A DNA stretch of 64,000 nucleotides from Lachnospiraceae bacterium (GCA_902363555.1 CABJAM010000003.1:496001-560000); one strand, 5' to 3'; positions 1 to 8,229 are shown, numbered from the stretch's first letter. Program-made: numbers and translations. Notes: generated from the sequence alone by a model not told the origin.

Positions 1-2
1 AG

Positions 3-950
3 GAAGCAAGGCTTAAGGAGGATATTATACAGCTTGAGCAGCTTTTGGGCGGCCGGTCCAGAGAAGATATATTGAGCCAGATCGAGGCGCACCGTCAGAA
101 AAAGACGGACCTGGAGACAGCACTTAAAAATGCACAGGAGGCCTACGAGGCGCTCCGGACATCGGAGACTGCCGCGCGTTCAGCCATAGCCACACTTGAG
201 AGCCAGTTGAAGGAGGCCGGTGAGCTGGATGAGGAGAGCATTGTCCAGAGAAAGTATGGGTTGTCCGAAGAAAGAAAAAGGATGACCGGGGAACGCAATG
301 AAAAGTACGCCGCTCATAAGAAAAACAGTGAAATCTATTCGCTCGTACAGGGAAAGCAGGAGGACATGGTGGATGTGGAGCAGAAATATGTCTGGGTCAA
401 GGCCCTGGCGGATACGGCCAATGGAACGCTTGCCGGAAAGCGGAAGATCGAGCTGGAAACCTACATACAGATGACATATTTCGACCGGATACTGCGCCGG
501 GCCAACCTGCGGCTTCTGACCATGAGCAGCGGTCAGTATGAGCTGAAGCGGCAGCAGGATGGCGATAACAAAAAAGAAAAGGCGGGGCTGGAGCTGAACG
601 TGATCGATCATTTTAATGGAACGGAGCGCAGCGTCAAGACATTATCCGGCGGCGAGTCCTTTCAGGCGTCATTGTCACTTGCCCTGGGCCTTTCCGATGA
701 GATCCAGTCCTATGCCGGCGGAATCCGTCTGGATACCATGTTTGTGGACGAGGGCTTTGGCTCGCTGGATGAGGATGCGCTCAATCAGGCCATGAAGGCG
801 CTGGGAAGTCTGGCAGAGGGCAACCGCATGGTCGGTATTATTTCCCATGTGGCGGAGCTAAAGGAGCGCATTGAACGGAAAATCATTGTCACAAAAAACA
901 GAAGCAGAGACGGGATTGGAAGCTGCGTAAAGGTGGAGGGGCGCAACTAG
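3..950 (+). CDS. sbcC: SbcC exonuclease subunit, C-terminal part (5' end outside window)
   Basis: This is the C-terminal third of SbcC, the SMC-like ATPase partner of SbcD (Mre11-type nuclease) that cleaves DNA hairpins and blocked ends in the cytoplasm. The reading frame is open from base 3, so the gene enters from the left and the apparent internal start at 45 is not real. A charged coiled-coil region rich in E, K, R and A (to about base 400) is followed by the C-terminal ATPase lobe: ABC signature LSGGESFQASLSLALGL, then Walker B MFVDEGFGSLDEDAL with the D-loop, and a switch histidine in IISHVAEL. SbcD would lie upstream, outside the window. The family assignment is firm. Confidence 0.93.
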   Translation, partial: EARLKEDIIQLEQLLGGRSREDILSQIEAHRQKKTDLETALKNAQEAYEALRTSETAARSAIATLESQLKEAGELDEESIVQRKYGLSEERKRMTGERNEKYAAHKKNSEIYSLVQGKQEDMVDVEQKYVWVKALADTANGTLAGKRKIELETYIQMTYFDRILRRANLRLLTMSSGQYELKRQQDGDNKKEKAGLELNVIDHFNGTERSVKTLSGGESFQASLSLALGLSDEIQSYAGGIRLDTMFVDEGFGSLDEDALNQAMKALGSLAEGNRMVGIISHVAELKERIERKIIVTKNRSRDGIGSCVKVEGRN

Positions 951-1034
951 CGCTCCATCCGGCCAGAAAATTAAAATGGAACTGCCGTACTGAGAGCTAA
1001 AATCGGTCAACGTGACAGCCCCGAATAATAGATA

Positions 1035-1089
1035 AAAAATGCCATTGACAGCAAAATTATTTAGTAGATTATGCAGTCAATGGCATTTT
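1035..1089. terminator. Bidirectional terminator hairpin between convergent genes
   Basis: The arms AAAAATGCCATTGAC (1035-1049) and GTCAATGGCATTTT (1076-1089) pair over about 14 bp around an A/T-rich loop. The T-run is better on the minus strand, so it serves the 75-aa minus-strand gene best and sbcC more weakly. Confidence 0.8.
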
Positions 1090-1106
1090 ACAGAGTTGGC
1101 ATAAGA

Positions 1107-1334
1107 TTATCTCAACTCTTTAAGCTTTGCAAGCATTTCCAGGTCCTCCTGGGAAACCTTGATGTTGGAACAGAAATTCTGGCCGTCCGGATTTTTTACG
1201 CTGATCTCGATGATGCTGTCCTCGCTGAATCCGGCGGAGGACACGGCCTTTAAAAACAGAGGAACCTTGGGATGACGCTGCTCAAAGGCGTCCTTCATAC
1301 TTTTAAGCTCCATGAGCTTTCTTGGATTTATCAT
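1107..1334 (-). CDS. Small conserved-looking protein of unknown function (75 aa)
   Basis: I do not recognise a named family. The start is the ATG at 1334-1332, preceded on the minus strand by AAAGGA. The product is soluble, charged and mostly helical in appearance: a Lys/Met-rich N-terminus, a central LFLKAV segment, a beta-like stretch SIIEISVKNPDG and a C-terminal helix ending KLKELR. No membrane segment, Cys pair or HTH is visible. It faces sbcC across a strong terminator that fits its own 3' end, which supports a real transcription unit. Function unknown. Confidence 0.7.
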   Translation of the reverse strand: MINPRKLMELKSMKDAFEQRHPKVPLFLKAVSSAGFSEDSIIEISVKNPDGQNFCSNIKVSQEDLEMLAKLKELR

Positions 1335-1676
1335 AATTGTGTATCATTCCTTTGTAATTATTATGTGGGCGTCGCCCCTTCCGGCGAAGGTCGGGGGTTG
1401 GCAGCCGTTCCCGGTCAGTGATGGAATCCGGCAACCGGACCGGACGGTAGCGGGATTTTGCGGCTGTTCCCCGGCCAGCGGTGCCCCGATGGAACGATTA
1501 TAGCATGAAATTATTGAATTTGCAATTTGCAGTCTACAACAACAAAGCATATAATCCATGGCGCAATCCGTGGGAACCCTGATGCTTGTAATACCTCCGT
1601 GAATATGGTATCATTTAATATATTAAAGATAGTGATTTTGAGTCGTTTTTTAGCAATATAAGAGGAGGAAAATGAT
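1335..1676. other. Intergenic region between two divergent small genes
   Basis: No convincing gene. Short open frames on both strands lack ribosome binding sites. The GC-rich stretch 1375-1490 has several short inverted words (GGTTGGCAGCC, CCGGCAACCGG) but no single long stem. The AT-rich part 1600-1660 probably holds the promoter of the 1677 gene, with a good SD (AGAGGAGG) near 1660-1667. Confidence 0.5.
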
Positions 1677-1985
1677 ATGATGTATCCTTATATGACACTG
1701 AATGACGAAACTGAGATTGTACATTCAGAAATGCAACCTGATGGGAGAGTGAAAGTCTACATTGAAAGGCCTGTCTACGGTGGGTTTCATAATGCAACCT
1801 GTTATCTTCCGGATTATACATGGGAGAACATCGTTGGATTTTCGGATAAAGAAATGAATCATTACAAAAAACTTATTGAAGCAAACGCCCATTTGATTAT
1901 TGAATTTTCGCAAAAAGGGGGCTTTGAAAAGGCCTCAAATCAGAAAAGGGTTCAGATAACGCCGCCGGAGTGTAGCGTCATCTGA
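1677..1985 (+). CDS. Small protein of unknown function (102 aa)
   Basis: The gene begins with tandem ATGs (1677 and 1680) after the SD AGAGGAGG. The product is acidic and Tyr-rich (MYPYMTLNDETEIVHSE near the start), with a beta-strand-like centre (RVKVYIERPVYGG) and a C-terminal helix. It has no membrane segment. The last codons lie in a hairpin that looks like the gene's own terminator. It resembles small stand-alone Firmicute proteins that sit near toxin-antitoxin-type genes, but no partner is adjacent here and I assign no function. Confidence 0.72.
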   Translation: MMYPYMTLNDETEIVHSEMQPDGRVKVYIERPVYGGFHNATCYLPDYTWENIVGFSDKEMNHYKKLIEANAHLIIEFSQKGGFEKASNQKRVQITPPECSVI

Positions 1986-1989
1986 ACCC
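1948..1989 (+). terminator. Hairpin overlapping the 3' end of the 102-aa gene
   Basis: The arm GGGTTCAGATAACGC (1948-1962) pairs with GCGTCATCTGAACCC (1975-1989). The stop codon of the gene lies in the right arm. A loose T-rich tract follows near 2000-2008, so it is a plausible intrinsic terminator insulating the downstream promoter. Confidence 0.65.
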
Positions 1990-2034
1990 TTATTTCAACA
2001 GTTTTTTTCGTGTCGAACATATCAAAGCCCTTTA

Positions 2035-2063
2035 TTGACATTCCACATAAAATATAGTATTCT
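2035..2063 (+). promoter_or_regulatory. Sigma-A type promoter of the molybdoenzyme operon
   Basis: Consensus -35 TTGACA at 2035-2040, a 17-bp spacer, then -10 TATTCT at 2058-2063. The start codon of the first gene is about 125 nt further on, leaving a sizeable leader. Confidence 0.75.
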
Positions 2064-2080
2064 TTTGGTATACCAAGAGA
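2061..2080. promoter_or_regulatory. Palindromic operator overlapping the -10 box
   Basis: The 12-bp core TTGGTATACCAA (2065-2076) is a perfect palindrome, extended by TCT/AGA to 20 bp with one mismatched pair. It overlaps the -10 element, as expected for a repressor site. The GT-AT-AC core resembles sites of the FadR/VanR branch of GntR regulators. A FadR-type GntR gene lies at 11135-11827, but a link is only inferred. Confidence 0.6.
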
Positions 2081-2108
2081 ATGCGCATATGTTTTTGTGA
2101 AAGAAACG

Positions 2109-2137
2109 TAACAGTTCGGCCTATCTGAACTGTTACA
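2109..2137 (+). promoter_or_regulatory. Leader hairpin of the molybdoenzyme operon
   Basis: GTAACAGTTC (2109-2118) and GAACTGTTAC (2128-2137) form a perfect 10-bp stem with a 9-nt loop, followed by CTGTTTTTATT at about 2145-2155. It lies between promoter and first gene and could act as an attenuator or as mRNA stabiliser. Confidence 0.5.
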
Positions 2138-2193
2138 AAGAAACTGTTTTTATTGGTTAAATCTGTATTGAAAAGGGAGGTAATGACCCAATA

Positions 2194-4866
2194 ATGGACA
2201 TACATATGGATGATTTTCTAAAATCGACCGACATTGAAGGCATTGACGCCGCACTGGGAGATTTCAGTGCGTTTGAAGCCTGCGATCCCCATGAGGTTAC
2301 GCCGGAGGAGGATGTAAAGGTAGTAAAAACATGCTGCCGTGCCTGTATTGCCAACTGCGGTGTTCTGGCTTATGTGAAAAACGGTCAGGTTATTAAGCTG
2401 GAGGGCAATCCGGAGGACCCCATGAGCAAAGGGCGGATGTGCGCCAAGGGTCTGGCTGGCATCCAGGCGCTGTATCATCCCAACCGGAATAAATATCCTC
2501 TAAAGCGTGTTGGGGCGCGGGGAGATAACAAATGGAAGCGCATTTCCTGGGATGAAGCGCTGGAAACCATTGCCGAAAAACTGATGGAAACACGGGAAAA
2601 ATACGGGGCCGAGGCGGTATTTGCCTCCACCGGAGGCGGCGGGAACCCGGAGATATGGAGCATTGCCCGATTTTGCAATGTTTTTGGAACGCCCAACTGG
2701 TTTGAGCCGGGCTGCGCCCAGTGCTACCTGCCCCGGGTTTTGTCCTACACGATGATGTATGGCGGCGTGGACCCAAGTATTGCCGATTCCAATGCCCTGG
2801 AAATTTATTATCCACAGGATACGCCCATAAAGTGTCTCGTGCTGTGGGGAACAGCGCCGTCCTATTCCTGCCCGGCCAGCGGCGGAAACGCAGTGGTGGA
2901 GCTGCGCGCCAAGGGGGTTAAAACTATTGTCATCGATCCGAGATTTACCCCGGACGCGGCCAAGGCCAGTATATGGCTGCCCATCCGGCCGGGAACCGAT
3001 GTGGCGTTGATGTTTGCCTGGATTCGTTATATTATGGAGCAGGAATTATATGACAGGGATTTTATACTGAGATGGAGCAATCTCCCTTATCTGGTGGACG
3101 TGGAGACAAAGCTGCTTGTGCGCGCTGATGTTGGTCACAGTCCGGACGAACCGGATATGTTCATGGTCTGGGATCAGAAAACAAAGACGATGAAGCCCAT
3201 GGCCTATCCGTGGGATGATGCCCTGGAACCGGCCCTGGACGGCTGCTTCGAGGTGGATGGAAAGGTTTATAAGACCGGTTTTCGCCTGCTTTGGGAGCGG
3301 GTGGAAGCGTTCACCATGGAAAAGGCTGCCGAAATCTGCTGGCTGGATGCCAAAAAGATTGAGGAAGCCGTTAAAATGTTTGCAGAAAATGCGCCCGGCG
3401 GTCTGGCCCTTGGGGTAGCTACCGACCAGACGCCCAACTCGGTGCAGGCCGCCATGGCTTCGGCGACCATTGACCTGCTTTTGGGCAATGTGGAACGTCC
3501 GGGCAGCCTTCTCCAGCGTTTTAAGACGAGCGGTGTTTTAAAAATGCCTAATTATCCTGTGCCTGTGGCCACAAAAATGCTTCCGGAAGGGCAGCTTGAA
3601 AAGCGTCTTGGGGGCAATGAACACAAGGGGCTCCACATCTGGTATGCCGGTCATCCGTCCAGTATCCGGGATGCGGTGCTCACCGGAAAGCCCTATCAGC
3701 CCAGAGTCTGGATCGACCGCTCCGGCAATAAGCTTGGGGTTGTGGCCGAGAGTGAAAAGTGGGCCGAAGCCATCGAAAAGCTGGATTTTATTGTACATAT
3801 GTATATGTATCCCACGTCATTTTCCGCCTATGCAGATATTTTGCTGCCTGCCGAGGAATGGCTGGAAACCAATATGATTGTGGAAACATGCAATAAGCTG
3901 TTTGCCCGTCAGGCCGTGACGCATTTGTGGGAAACGATGGATGAAACGCTGTTCTGGTCAAGGCTTGCCAGAAAGTGTGCAGATCTTGGCCACGAGAGTT
4001 GTAAAAAAGCCTTTGACGCTGACTTTATGGGCGAGGATCTGGCCTACTGGGATTCCATGGAGGAATTTTTTGACCATTTCACAAAGGAGGTCGGCCTGAC
4101 CTGGAAGGAATTTGCCAAAAAAGCTCCCTTTGAATATCTGCCAAAGGATAAATGGCGGCAGTACTATGTTTACAGGCAGACCGACGCAAATACAGGAAAG
4201 CCAAGGGGCTTTAACACGCCGTCCAAAAAGCTGGAAATTTATCTGGAGAGCATGATCACCCTCGGCCGGACCGGACAGCCATTTGCGGCCAATCCGCTGC
4301 CACCGGCATCAAAGGATTATGAACCGCTGCCTTATTATCTGGAGCCCTATGAAAGCCCGGTGCGCGACGATGCGGTGTCCAGGGAATTTCCTCTGGTTAT
4401 GACCAATGGCCGTGTTCCGTTTTATCATCACGGCACACTGCGTAACGTGCCGGCCATGCGTGAAATCTATCCGGTGCCGGAAATCTGGATTCATCCGTCA
4501 GACGCTGAAAAATATGGCGTGGCCGACGGCGACTGGACATGGGTAGCCTCAAAGCGGGGGCGGATCACGGCAAAGGCGTGCGTCACCGAAGGCATCCATC
4601 CGGGCGTCGTCTGCATGGAACGGTTCTGGAATCCGGAGACATTGGATACGAAAACCCATGGCTGGAAGGAAATGAATGTGAATGTGCTGACCAAATCCAC
4701 AGCGCCGTTTAATGATGTGGTAGGTACATACACATTGAGAGGCTTTCAGGTAAAAATATCCCGGGCGGACGGACCGCCGGAGGGCGTCTGGACAAAGCCG
4801 GAGGATTTTAAATCCTGGCTTCCGGTGCCCAACGGACCGACCAAAGATAAGGAGGGCGGACGATGA
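2194..4866 (+). CDS. Molybdopterin oxidoreductase catalytic subunit, acetylene-hydratase/catechol-dehydroxylase-like
   Basis: Catalytic subunit of the DMSO-reductase superfamily (890 aa). It begins with an N-terminal [4Fe-4S] site C48-x2-C51-x3-C55-x27-C83, followed by the bis-MGD-binding domains. A likely Mo/W ligand is C177 in GCAQCYLPR, after FGTPNW. The C-terminal molydopterin-dinucleotide-binding domain includes the MTNGRVPFYHHGTLR and IHPSDAEKYGVADGD segments. No Tat signal precedes the Fe-S site, so it should act in the cytoplasm. FGTPNW and the C-terminal layout recall acetylene hydratase and the gut catechol dehydroxylases more than periplasmic thiosulfate, polysulfide or nitrate reductases. 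The substrate cannot be read from sequence. Start ATG 2194 has the SD GGGAGG. It overlaps the next gene by 4 nt. Confidence 0.9.
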   Translation: MDIHMDDFLKSTDIEGIDAALGDFSAFEACDPHEVTPEEDVKVVKTCCRACIANCGVLAYVKNGQVIKLEGNPEDPMSKGRMCAKGLAGIQALYHPNRNKYPLKRVGARGDNKWKRISWDEALETIAEKLMETREKYGAEAVFASTGGGGNPEIWSIARFCNVFGTPNWFEPGCAQCYLPRVLSYTMMYGGVDPSIADSNALEIYYPQDTPIKCLVLWGTAPSYSCPASGGNAVVELRAKGVKTIVIDPRFTPDAAKASIWLPIRPGTDVALMFAWIRYIMEQELYDRDFILRWSNLPYLVDVETKLLVRADVGHSPDEPDMFMVWDQKTKTMKPMAYPWDDALEPALDGCFEVDGKVYKTGFRLLWERVEAFTMEKAAEICWLDAKKIEEAVKMFAENAPGGLALGVATDQTPNSVQAAMASATIDLLLGNVERPGSLLQRFKTSGVLKMPNYPVPVATKMLPEGQLEKRLGGNEHKGLHIWYAGHPSSIRDAVLTGKPYQPRVWIDRSGNKLGVVAESEKWAEAIEKLDFIVHMYMYPTSFSAYADILLPAEEWLETNMIVETCNKLFARQAVTHLWETMDETLFWSRLARKCADLGHESCKKAFDADFMGEDLAYWDSMEEFFDHFTKEVGLTWKEFAKKAPFEYLPKDKWRQYYVYRQTDANTGKPRGFNTPSKKLEIYLESMITLGRTGQPFAANPLPPASKDYEPLPYYLEPYESPVRDDAVSREFPLVMTNGRVPFYHHGTLRNVPAMREIYPVPEIWIHPSDAEKYGVADGDWTWVASKRGRITAKACVTEGIHPGVVCMERFWNPETLDTKTHGWKEMNVNVLTKSTAPFNDVVGTYTLRGFQVKISRADGPPEGVWTKPEDFKSWLPVPNGPTKDKEGGR

Positions 4867-5603
4867 AGCAATATGTAATTTTAGCGGATCTGGACCGGTG
4901 CATTGGCTGTAAGGGCGGCTGTCAGGTCGCCTGCAAGACTCAGCACGACATTGCCCTGGGGCCATCCAGAAGCAAGCTGTACACCATGGGGCCTACGGGC
5001 ACATTTCCGAATCTTGAAATGTATTTTATCGCTGTAATGTGCCAGCAGTGCGAAAATCCCACCTGTGTGGATGTCTGTCCGACGGGCGCCTGCTATAAGG
5101 ATGAAAACGACGGTGTGATCAAAATCGACCGCAATGTATGTATCGGCTGCCAGAGCTGCCGCCGGGCCTGTCCTTACGATGCAATCCTATTTAACGAGGA
5201 AATGCGCGTCAGTGATAAATGTGATGTCTGTTCTGAGCTACGGGAAATCGGCGAGGAACCGGTGTGCGTGAAAAACTGCTCCGGGCGGGCGCTTATGTTT
5301 GGCGATATCAATGACCCGGACAGTGAGGTGTCCAGGGCCATCCGCGAGGCCGGACCGGAAAACGTCTATGCCTTAAAGGATTTCGGCAATGGACCGTCCG
5401 GCAGGTTTATATTGAAGAATGCCCGCTGGCTGGATATACTGCCTCAGGATTATGTGCGGGGGATGGAGAATGTCCGGAGCGCGGAAGATGTCCGGAATGC
5501 GGAGGATATCCGGAATCCGGAAGATGTCCGGAACACGGAAGATATCCGGAGCGCGGAGGATATTCGTGATCTGAAAGGGAAGGAGGCTGAAAACAATGGC
5601 TGA
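4863..5603 (+). CDS. Four-cluster ferredoxin-like electron-transfer subunit with repeat tail
   Basis: DmsB/PhsB-type subunit (246 aa) that would carry electrons to the molybdenum subunit. Four Cys groups are visible: C13-x2-C16-x3-C20-x3-C24; CQQCENPTCVDVCPTGACY; CIGCQSCRRACPYDA; and CDVC with a later CVKNC. That is the normal set for four [4Fe-4S] clusters. It starts inside the stop of the catalytic gene (ATGA overlap). No twin-arginine signal or membrane anchor is present. The C-terminal tail (about residues 202-237) is unusual: six near-identical six-residue units of the form E-D-V/I-R-x-x, not part of the normal family. Confidence 0.92.
   Translation: MKQYVILADLDRCIGCKGGCQVACKTQHDIALGPSRSKLYTMGPTGTFPNLEMYFIAVMCQQCENPTCVDVCPTGACYKDENDGVIKIDRNVCIGCQSCRRACPYDAILFNEEMRVSDKCDVCSELREIGEEPVCVKNCSGRALMFGDINDPDSEVSRAIREAGPENVYALKDFGNGPSGRFILKNARWLDILPQDYVRGMENVRSAEDVRNAEDIRNPEDVRNTEDIRSAEDIRDLKGKEAENNG
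5466..5573 (+). repeat. Six tandem 18-bp units inside the ferredoxin-subunit gene
   Basis: Units start at 5466, 5484, 5502, 5520, 5538 and 5556. Each encodes E-(D/N)-(V/I)-R-(N/S/D)-x (ENVRSA, EDVRNA, EDIRNP, EDVRNT, EDIRSA, EDIRDL). Because the unit is 18 bp, copy-number changes keep the frame. Confidence 0.92.
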
Positions 5604-6321
5604 TATGTGGACACAGCTCTCAAAAAATCGTGAAAATATGTATCGGCTGCTGGGCCGTCTCTATATTAAAGAGGTGGATGCAGACCTTCTTAATGCGTTA
5701 AAGGCAATGAAATTTCCGCAAAACTGTGGGGAAGAGGAGCTGGAAGAAGGGTATCGCCTGATGGAGACGTGCCTGCGCGGGATGGTGGCCGTTGATGGCA
5801 GCGCTGGCGATGCTTCGGCGGCTGCGAGCTTCAGTGTCGCTGGCAGCACGCGCGCGGCCGTAGATTCTGGCGGTGCAAAGATCAGCGTGCTGGATGCTCT
5901 GGCCGTGGATTATGCCCGGGTATTTTTATCGGCCGGGGTGGCCCAGGGCATGGCTGCATTTCCCTATGAATCTGTATATACGAGCAAAAAGCGGCTGATG
6001 ATGCAGGATGCCAGAGGCTTTGCAGCGGCGGCCTACGCCAGGGCCGGACTGCAGCCGGGGAAGGCTATGTACCATTCGCCGGAGGACCATATCGGTTTGG
6101 AGCTGGAATATATGGCCCGTCTGTGCGCGGGGGCAGCCATAAAGGAACAGCAGGAATTTTTCAAAAACCATTTGCAAAACTGGGCCTATGCCTTTACGGC
6201 GGAGGTGATGAAATACGCGCGGACCGACTTTTACCGGGCTGTGAGTAAGATCACCCGCGGCTTTATGACGATGGAGCAGCATCTGATGGAAGCACAGGAC
6301 GCCGATTTGGCGCAGCAGTGA
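5596..6321 (+). CDS. TorD/DmsD-like molybdoenzyme maturation chaperone
   Basis: Cytoplasmic chaperone (241 aa), all-helical TorD family, expected to hold the apo catalytic subunit during Fe-S and Mo-cofactor insertion. Recognisable parts are NRENMYRLLGRLY at the N-terminus, the core DYARVFL ... FPYESVYTS, and HIGLELEYMARL in the C-terminal half. An Ala/Ser/Gly-rich stretch at about residues 66-95 looks like an inserted low-complexity linker and makes the protein longer than usual. It overlaps the preceding gene by 8 nt and precedes asrA by 11 nt, so it belongs to the same transcript. A chaperone for an enzyme with no Tat signal points to cofactor loading rather than export proofreading. Confidence 0.87.
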   Translation: MADMWTQLSKNRENMYRLLGRLYIKEVDADLLNALKAMKFPQNCGEEELEEGYRLMETCLRGMVAVDGSAGDASAAASFSVAGSTRAAVDSGGAKISVLDALAVDYARVFLSAGVAQGMAAFPYESVYTSKKRLMMQDARGFAAAAYARAGLQPGKAMYHSPEDHIGLELEYMARLCAGAAIKEQQEFFKNHLQNWAYAFTAEVMKYARTDFYRAVSKITRGFMTMEQHLMEAQDADLAQQ

Positions 6322-6332
6322 GGAGGGCGGTT

Positions 6333-7352
6333 ATGGGTTACAAAGTGAGCCGGGAGGATATGGACAATATTTTCTCCCGAATGAAAGAACGTTATAAAAT
6401 ATATGCCCCAAAGCGCGGCCTCAAATATATCCGCTATGGGGAAATCAATGCCCTGTCGGAAATCGTTTATGATGAAAAATCCGATTTTTCACCAAAGGAA
6501 GTATTTTACCCCATCGTCCAGACACTGCTGTATTTTACGGAGGATACATGCACGGAAAGTGCTCCCGGGGATGCGCGGGATATCCTTTTGTTTTTGCGGC
6601 CCTGTGATATGAACGGTATACGCCGGCTGGATACAATGTTTCTGAAAAACGGCGGCCAGGCGGATAATTTCTATGCCCGGCTGCGGGAAAAGGTAAAGTT
6701 TATCATGATGGAATGTCGTGAAGGCTTTGAGACTTGTTTTTGTGTTTCCATGGGTACCAATGAAGCCCGCGATTACAGTGCCGCCGTGCGTTTTGATGAA
6801 AATGGTGTTTTTCTGGATGTGAAGGACCCGGAGCTTACGCCATGGTTTTTGGAGCAGCCGGAAAATGATTTTAAGCCGGAATTTATCCGGGAAAATGAGA
6901 AGCATGTGCGTGTTCCGCAGATTCCGGACCGCAGTATGCTTAAAAGTATTCACGCGCTGGATTTCTGGCACAGCTTTGATGAGAAGTGTATAAGCTGTGG
7001 TTCATGCAATACGGTCTGCATTACATGCAGTTGTTTTGATACAGCGGATATAATTTATAATGAAACAAGCCGTGACGGTGAGCGCCGCCGTATGTGGTCG
7101 TCCTGTATGCTGGATAACTTCACGACTATGGCCGGCGGACACGGTGTGCGAGGCAGTGCCGGAGAGCGTATGCGTTTTAAAACAATGCACAAGATTTATG
7201 ATTTTAAAGCCCGCTTTGGTGAGGAAAATATGTGCGTCGGATGCGGACGCTGTGATATGCGCTGCCCGAAGGATATTCATTTTTCGGAAACCATCGATAC
7301 CCTGGCCGGTGAGATGGAGAAATTAAAGGACGGGAAGGTGAAGGAGTCATGA
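6333..7352 (+). CDS. asrA: AsrA-like [4Fe-4S] electron-transfer protein
   Basis: Homologue of anaerobic sulfite reductase subunit A (339 aa), a soluble ferredoxin-like protein that relays electrons from the AsrB flavoprotein. An N-terminal domain with FLRPCDMNGIRRLD is followed by two clusters near the C-terminus: CISCGSCNTVC and CVGCGRCDMRCPKD. An upstream in-frame GTG at 6318 exists, but AGGAGGG (6321-6327) lies just before ATG 6333, so I chose 6333. It sits in a molybdoenzyme operon without an asrC siroheme subunit, so its acceptor is more likely the ferredoxin subunit at 4863-5603. The symbol reflects family, not sulfite reduction. Confidence 0.85.
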   Translation: MGYKVSREDMDNIFSRMKERYKIYAPKRGLKYIRYGEINALSEIVYDEKSDFSPKEVFYPIVQTLLYFTEDTCTESAPGDARDILLFLRPCDMNGIRRLDTMFLKNGGQADNFYARLREKVKFIMMECREGFETCFCVSMGTNEARDYSAAVRFDENGVFLDVKDPELTPWFLEQPENDFKPEFIRENEKHVRVPQIPDRSMLKSIHALDFWHSFDEKCISCGSCNTVCITCSCFDTADIIYNETSRDGERRRMWSSCMLDNFTTMAGGHGVRGSAGERMRFKTMHKIYDFKARFGEENMCVGCGRCDMRCPKDIHFSETIDTLAGEMEKLKDGKVKES

Positions 7353-8137
7353 AAAATATCACATTGCCCACACCCCATAAGATTTTAAATATCATCCATG
7401 AAACGCAGGCGGAGTACACATTTCGGGTCCAATGCAGTGATGAGATCCGTCATGGCCAGTTTTATGTACTGTCCATTCCCAAAGTCGGCGAGGCGCCCAT
7501 TTCCGTCAGTGCTCAGGGCGACGGCTGGGTGGAATTTACGATCCGCAAGGTGGGCCGGCTCACCAACGGCCTTTTCGGAATGGCCAAGGGGGATACGCTG
7601 TTTATGCGCGGTCCTTACGGCAATGCCTTTCCGGTGGAGGATTTTGAGGGGAAGGATCTGGTTGTGATTGCCGGAGGAACCGGCCTGGCGCCGGTGCGCA
7701 GTATGTTACAGTATTTTTATCAATACCCGGAAAAGATACGCTCGGTTCATCTGATCGCCGGATTTAAGGACATCCACTGCGTCCTGTTTGAGGAGGATCT
7801 GCAGCGGTTTAAGTCGGCGTTCCATACGATTTATACGCTGGATAATTCCCGGGAGGACGGCTTTGAAACCGGGATGGTGACAAAGTTTGTGAAGGACATT
7901 CCATTTGCAGACTTTGACGATTATAATGTGGTCATTGTCGGACCGCCGGTGATGATCAATTTTACAGCAAAGGAATGTGTAAACCAGGGGGTGCCCGAGG
8001 ATAAAATCTGGGTGTCCTTTGAACGGAAGATGTCGTGCTCGGTGGGGAAATGCGGACATTGTAAAATCAATGAGACGTATGTCTGCCTGGAAGGGCCGGT
8101 GTTTAATTATGTGCGGGGGAAAGAGCTTTTAGACTGA
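7349..8137 (+). CDS. asrB: AsrB-like FAD/NAD(P)H-binding, [2Fe-2S] reductase subunit
   Basis: Ferredoxin-NADP reductase-type protein (262 aa) related to anaerobic sulfite reductase subunit B, also close to dihydroorotate dehydrogenase electron-transfer subunits. It has an N-terminal FAD beta-barrel, an NAD(P)-binding fold starting VIAGGTGLAPVRSML, a VGPPVM motif, and a C-terminal [2Fe-2S] site CSVGKCGHCKI ... VCLEGPVF. It starts 4 nt inside asrA and is the last gene before a long terminator. In context it should take electrons from NAD(P)H and feed the molybdoenzyme. Confidence 0.9.
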   Translation: MKNITLPTPHKILNIIHETQAEYTFRVQCSDEIRHGQFYVLSIPKVGEAPISVSAQGDGWVEFTIRKVGRLTNGLFGMAKGDTLFMRGPYGNAFPVEDFEGKDLVVIAGGTGLAPVRSMLQYFYQYPEKIRSVHLIAGFKDIHCVLFEEDLQRFKSAFHTIYTLDNSREDGFETGMVTKFVKDIPFADFDDYNVVIVGPPVMINFTAKECVNQGVPEDKIWVSFERKMSCSVGKCGHCKINETYVCLEGPVFNYVRGKELLD

Positions 8138-8167
8138 TCAGGCTGTACGGAAGCATTATTTAAATAA

Positions 8168-8229
8168 CGCTCAGGAGATTTATTGGTATCGATGGATAAG
8201 ATACCGGTAAATCTTCCGGGCGTTTTTTT
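8168..8229 (+). terminator. Long intrinsic terminator of the molybdoenzyme operon
   Basis: CGCTCAGGAGATTTATTGG (from 8168) pairs with CCGGTAAATCTTCCGGGCG (ending 8222), about 20 bp with a few wobbles, followed by T7. Confidence 0.88.

Noticed and set aside
180..611. Minus-strand ORF of 143 codons inside sbcC, and similar antisense frames in other genes
   Set aside because: They are shadows of strong coding sequences on the other strand, with no SD, motifs or intergenic space of their own.
6333..8137. Dissimilatory or anaerobic sulfite reductase locus
   Set aside because: asrA and asrB homologues are present but no asrC-like siroheme subunit follows; a terminator comes directly after asrB and a molybdoenzyme precedes them.
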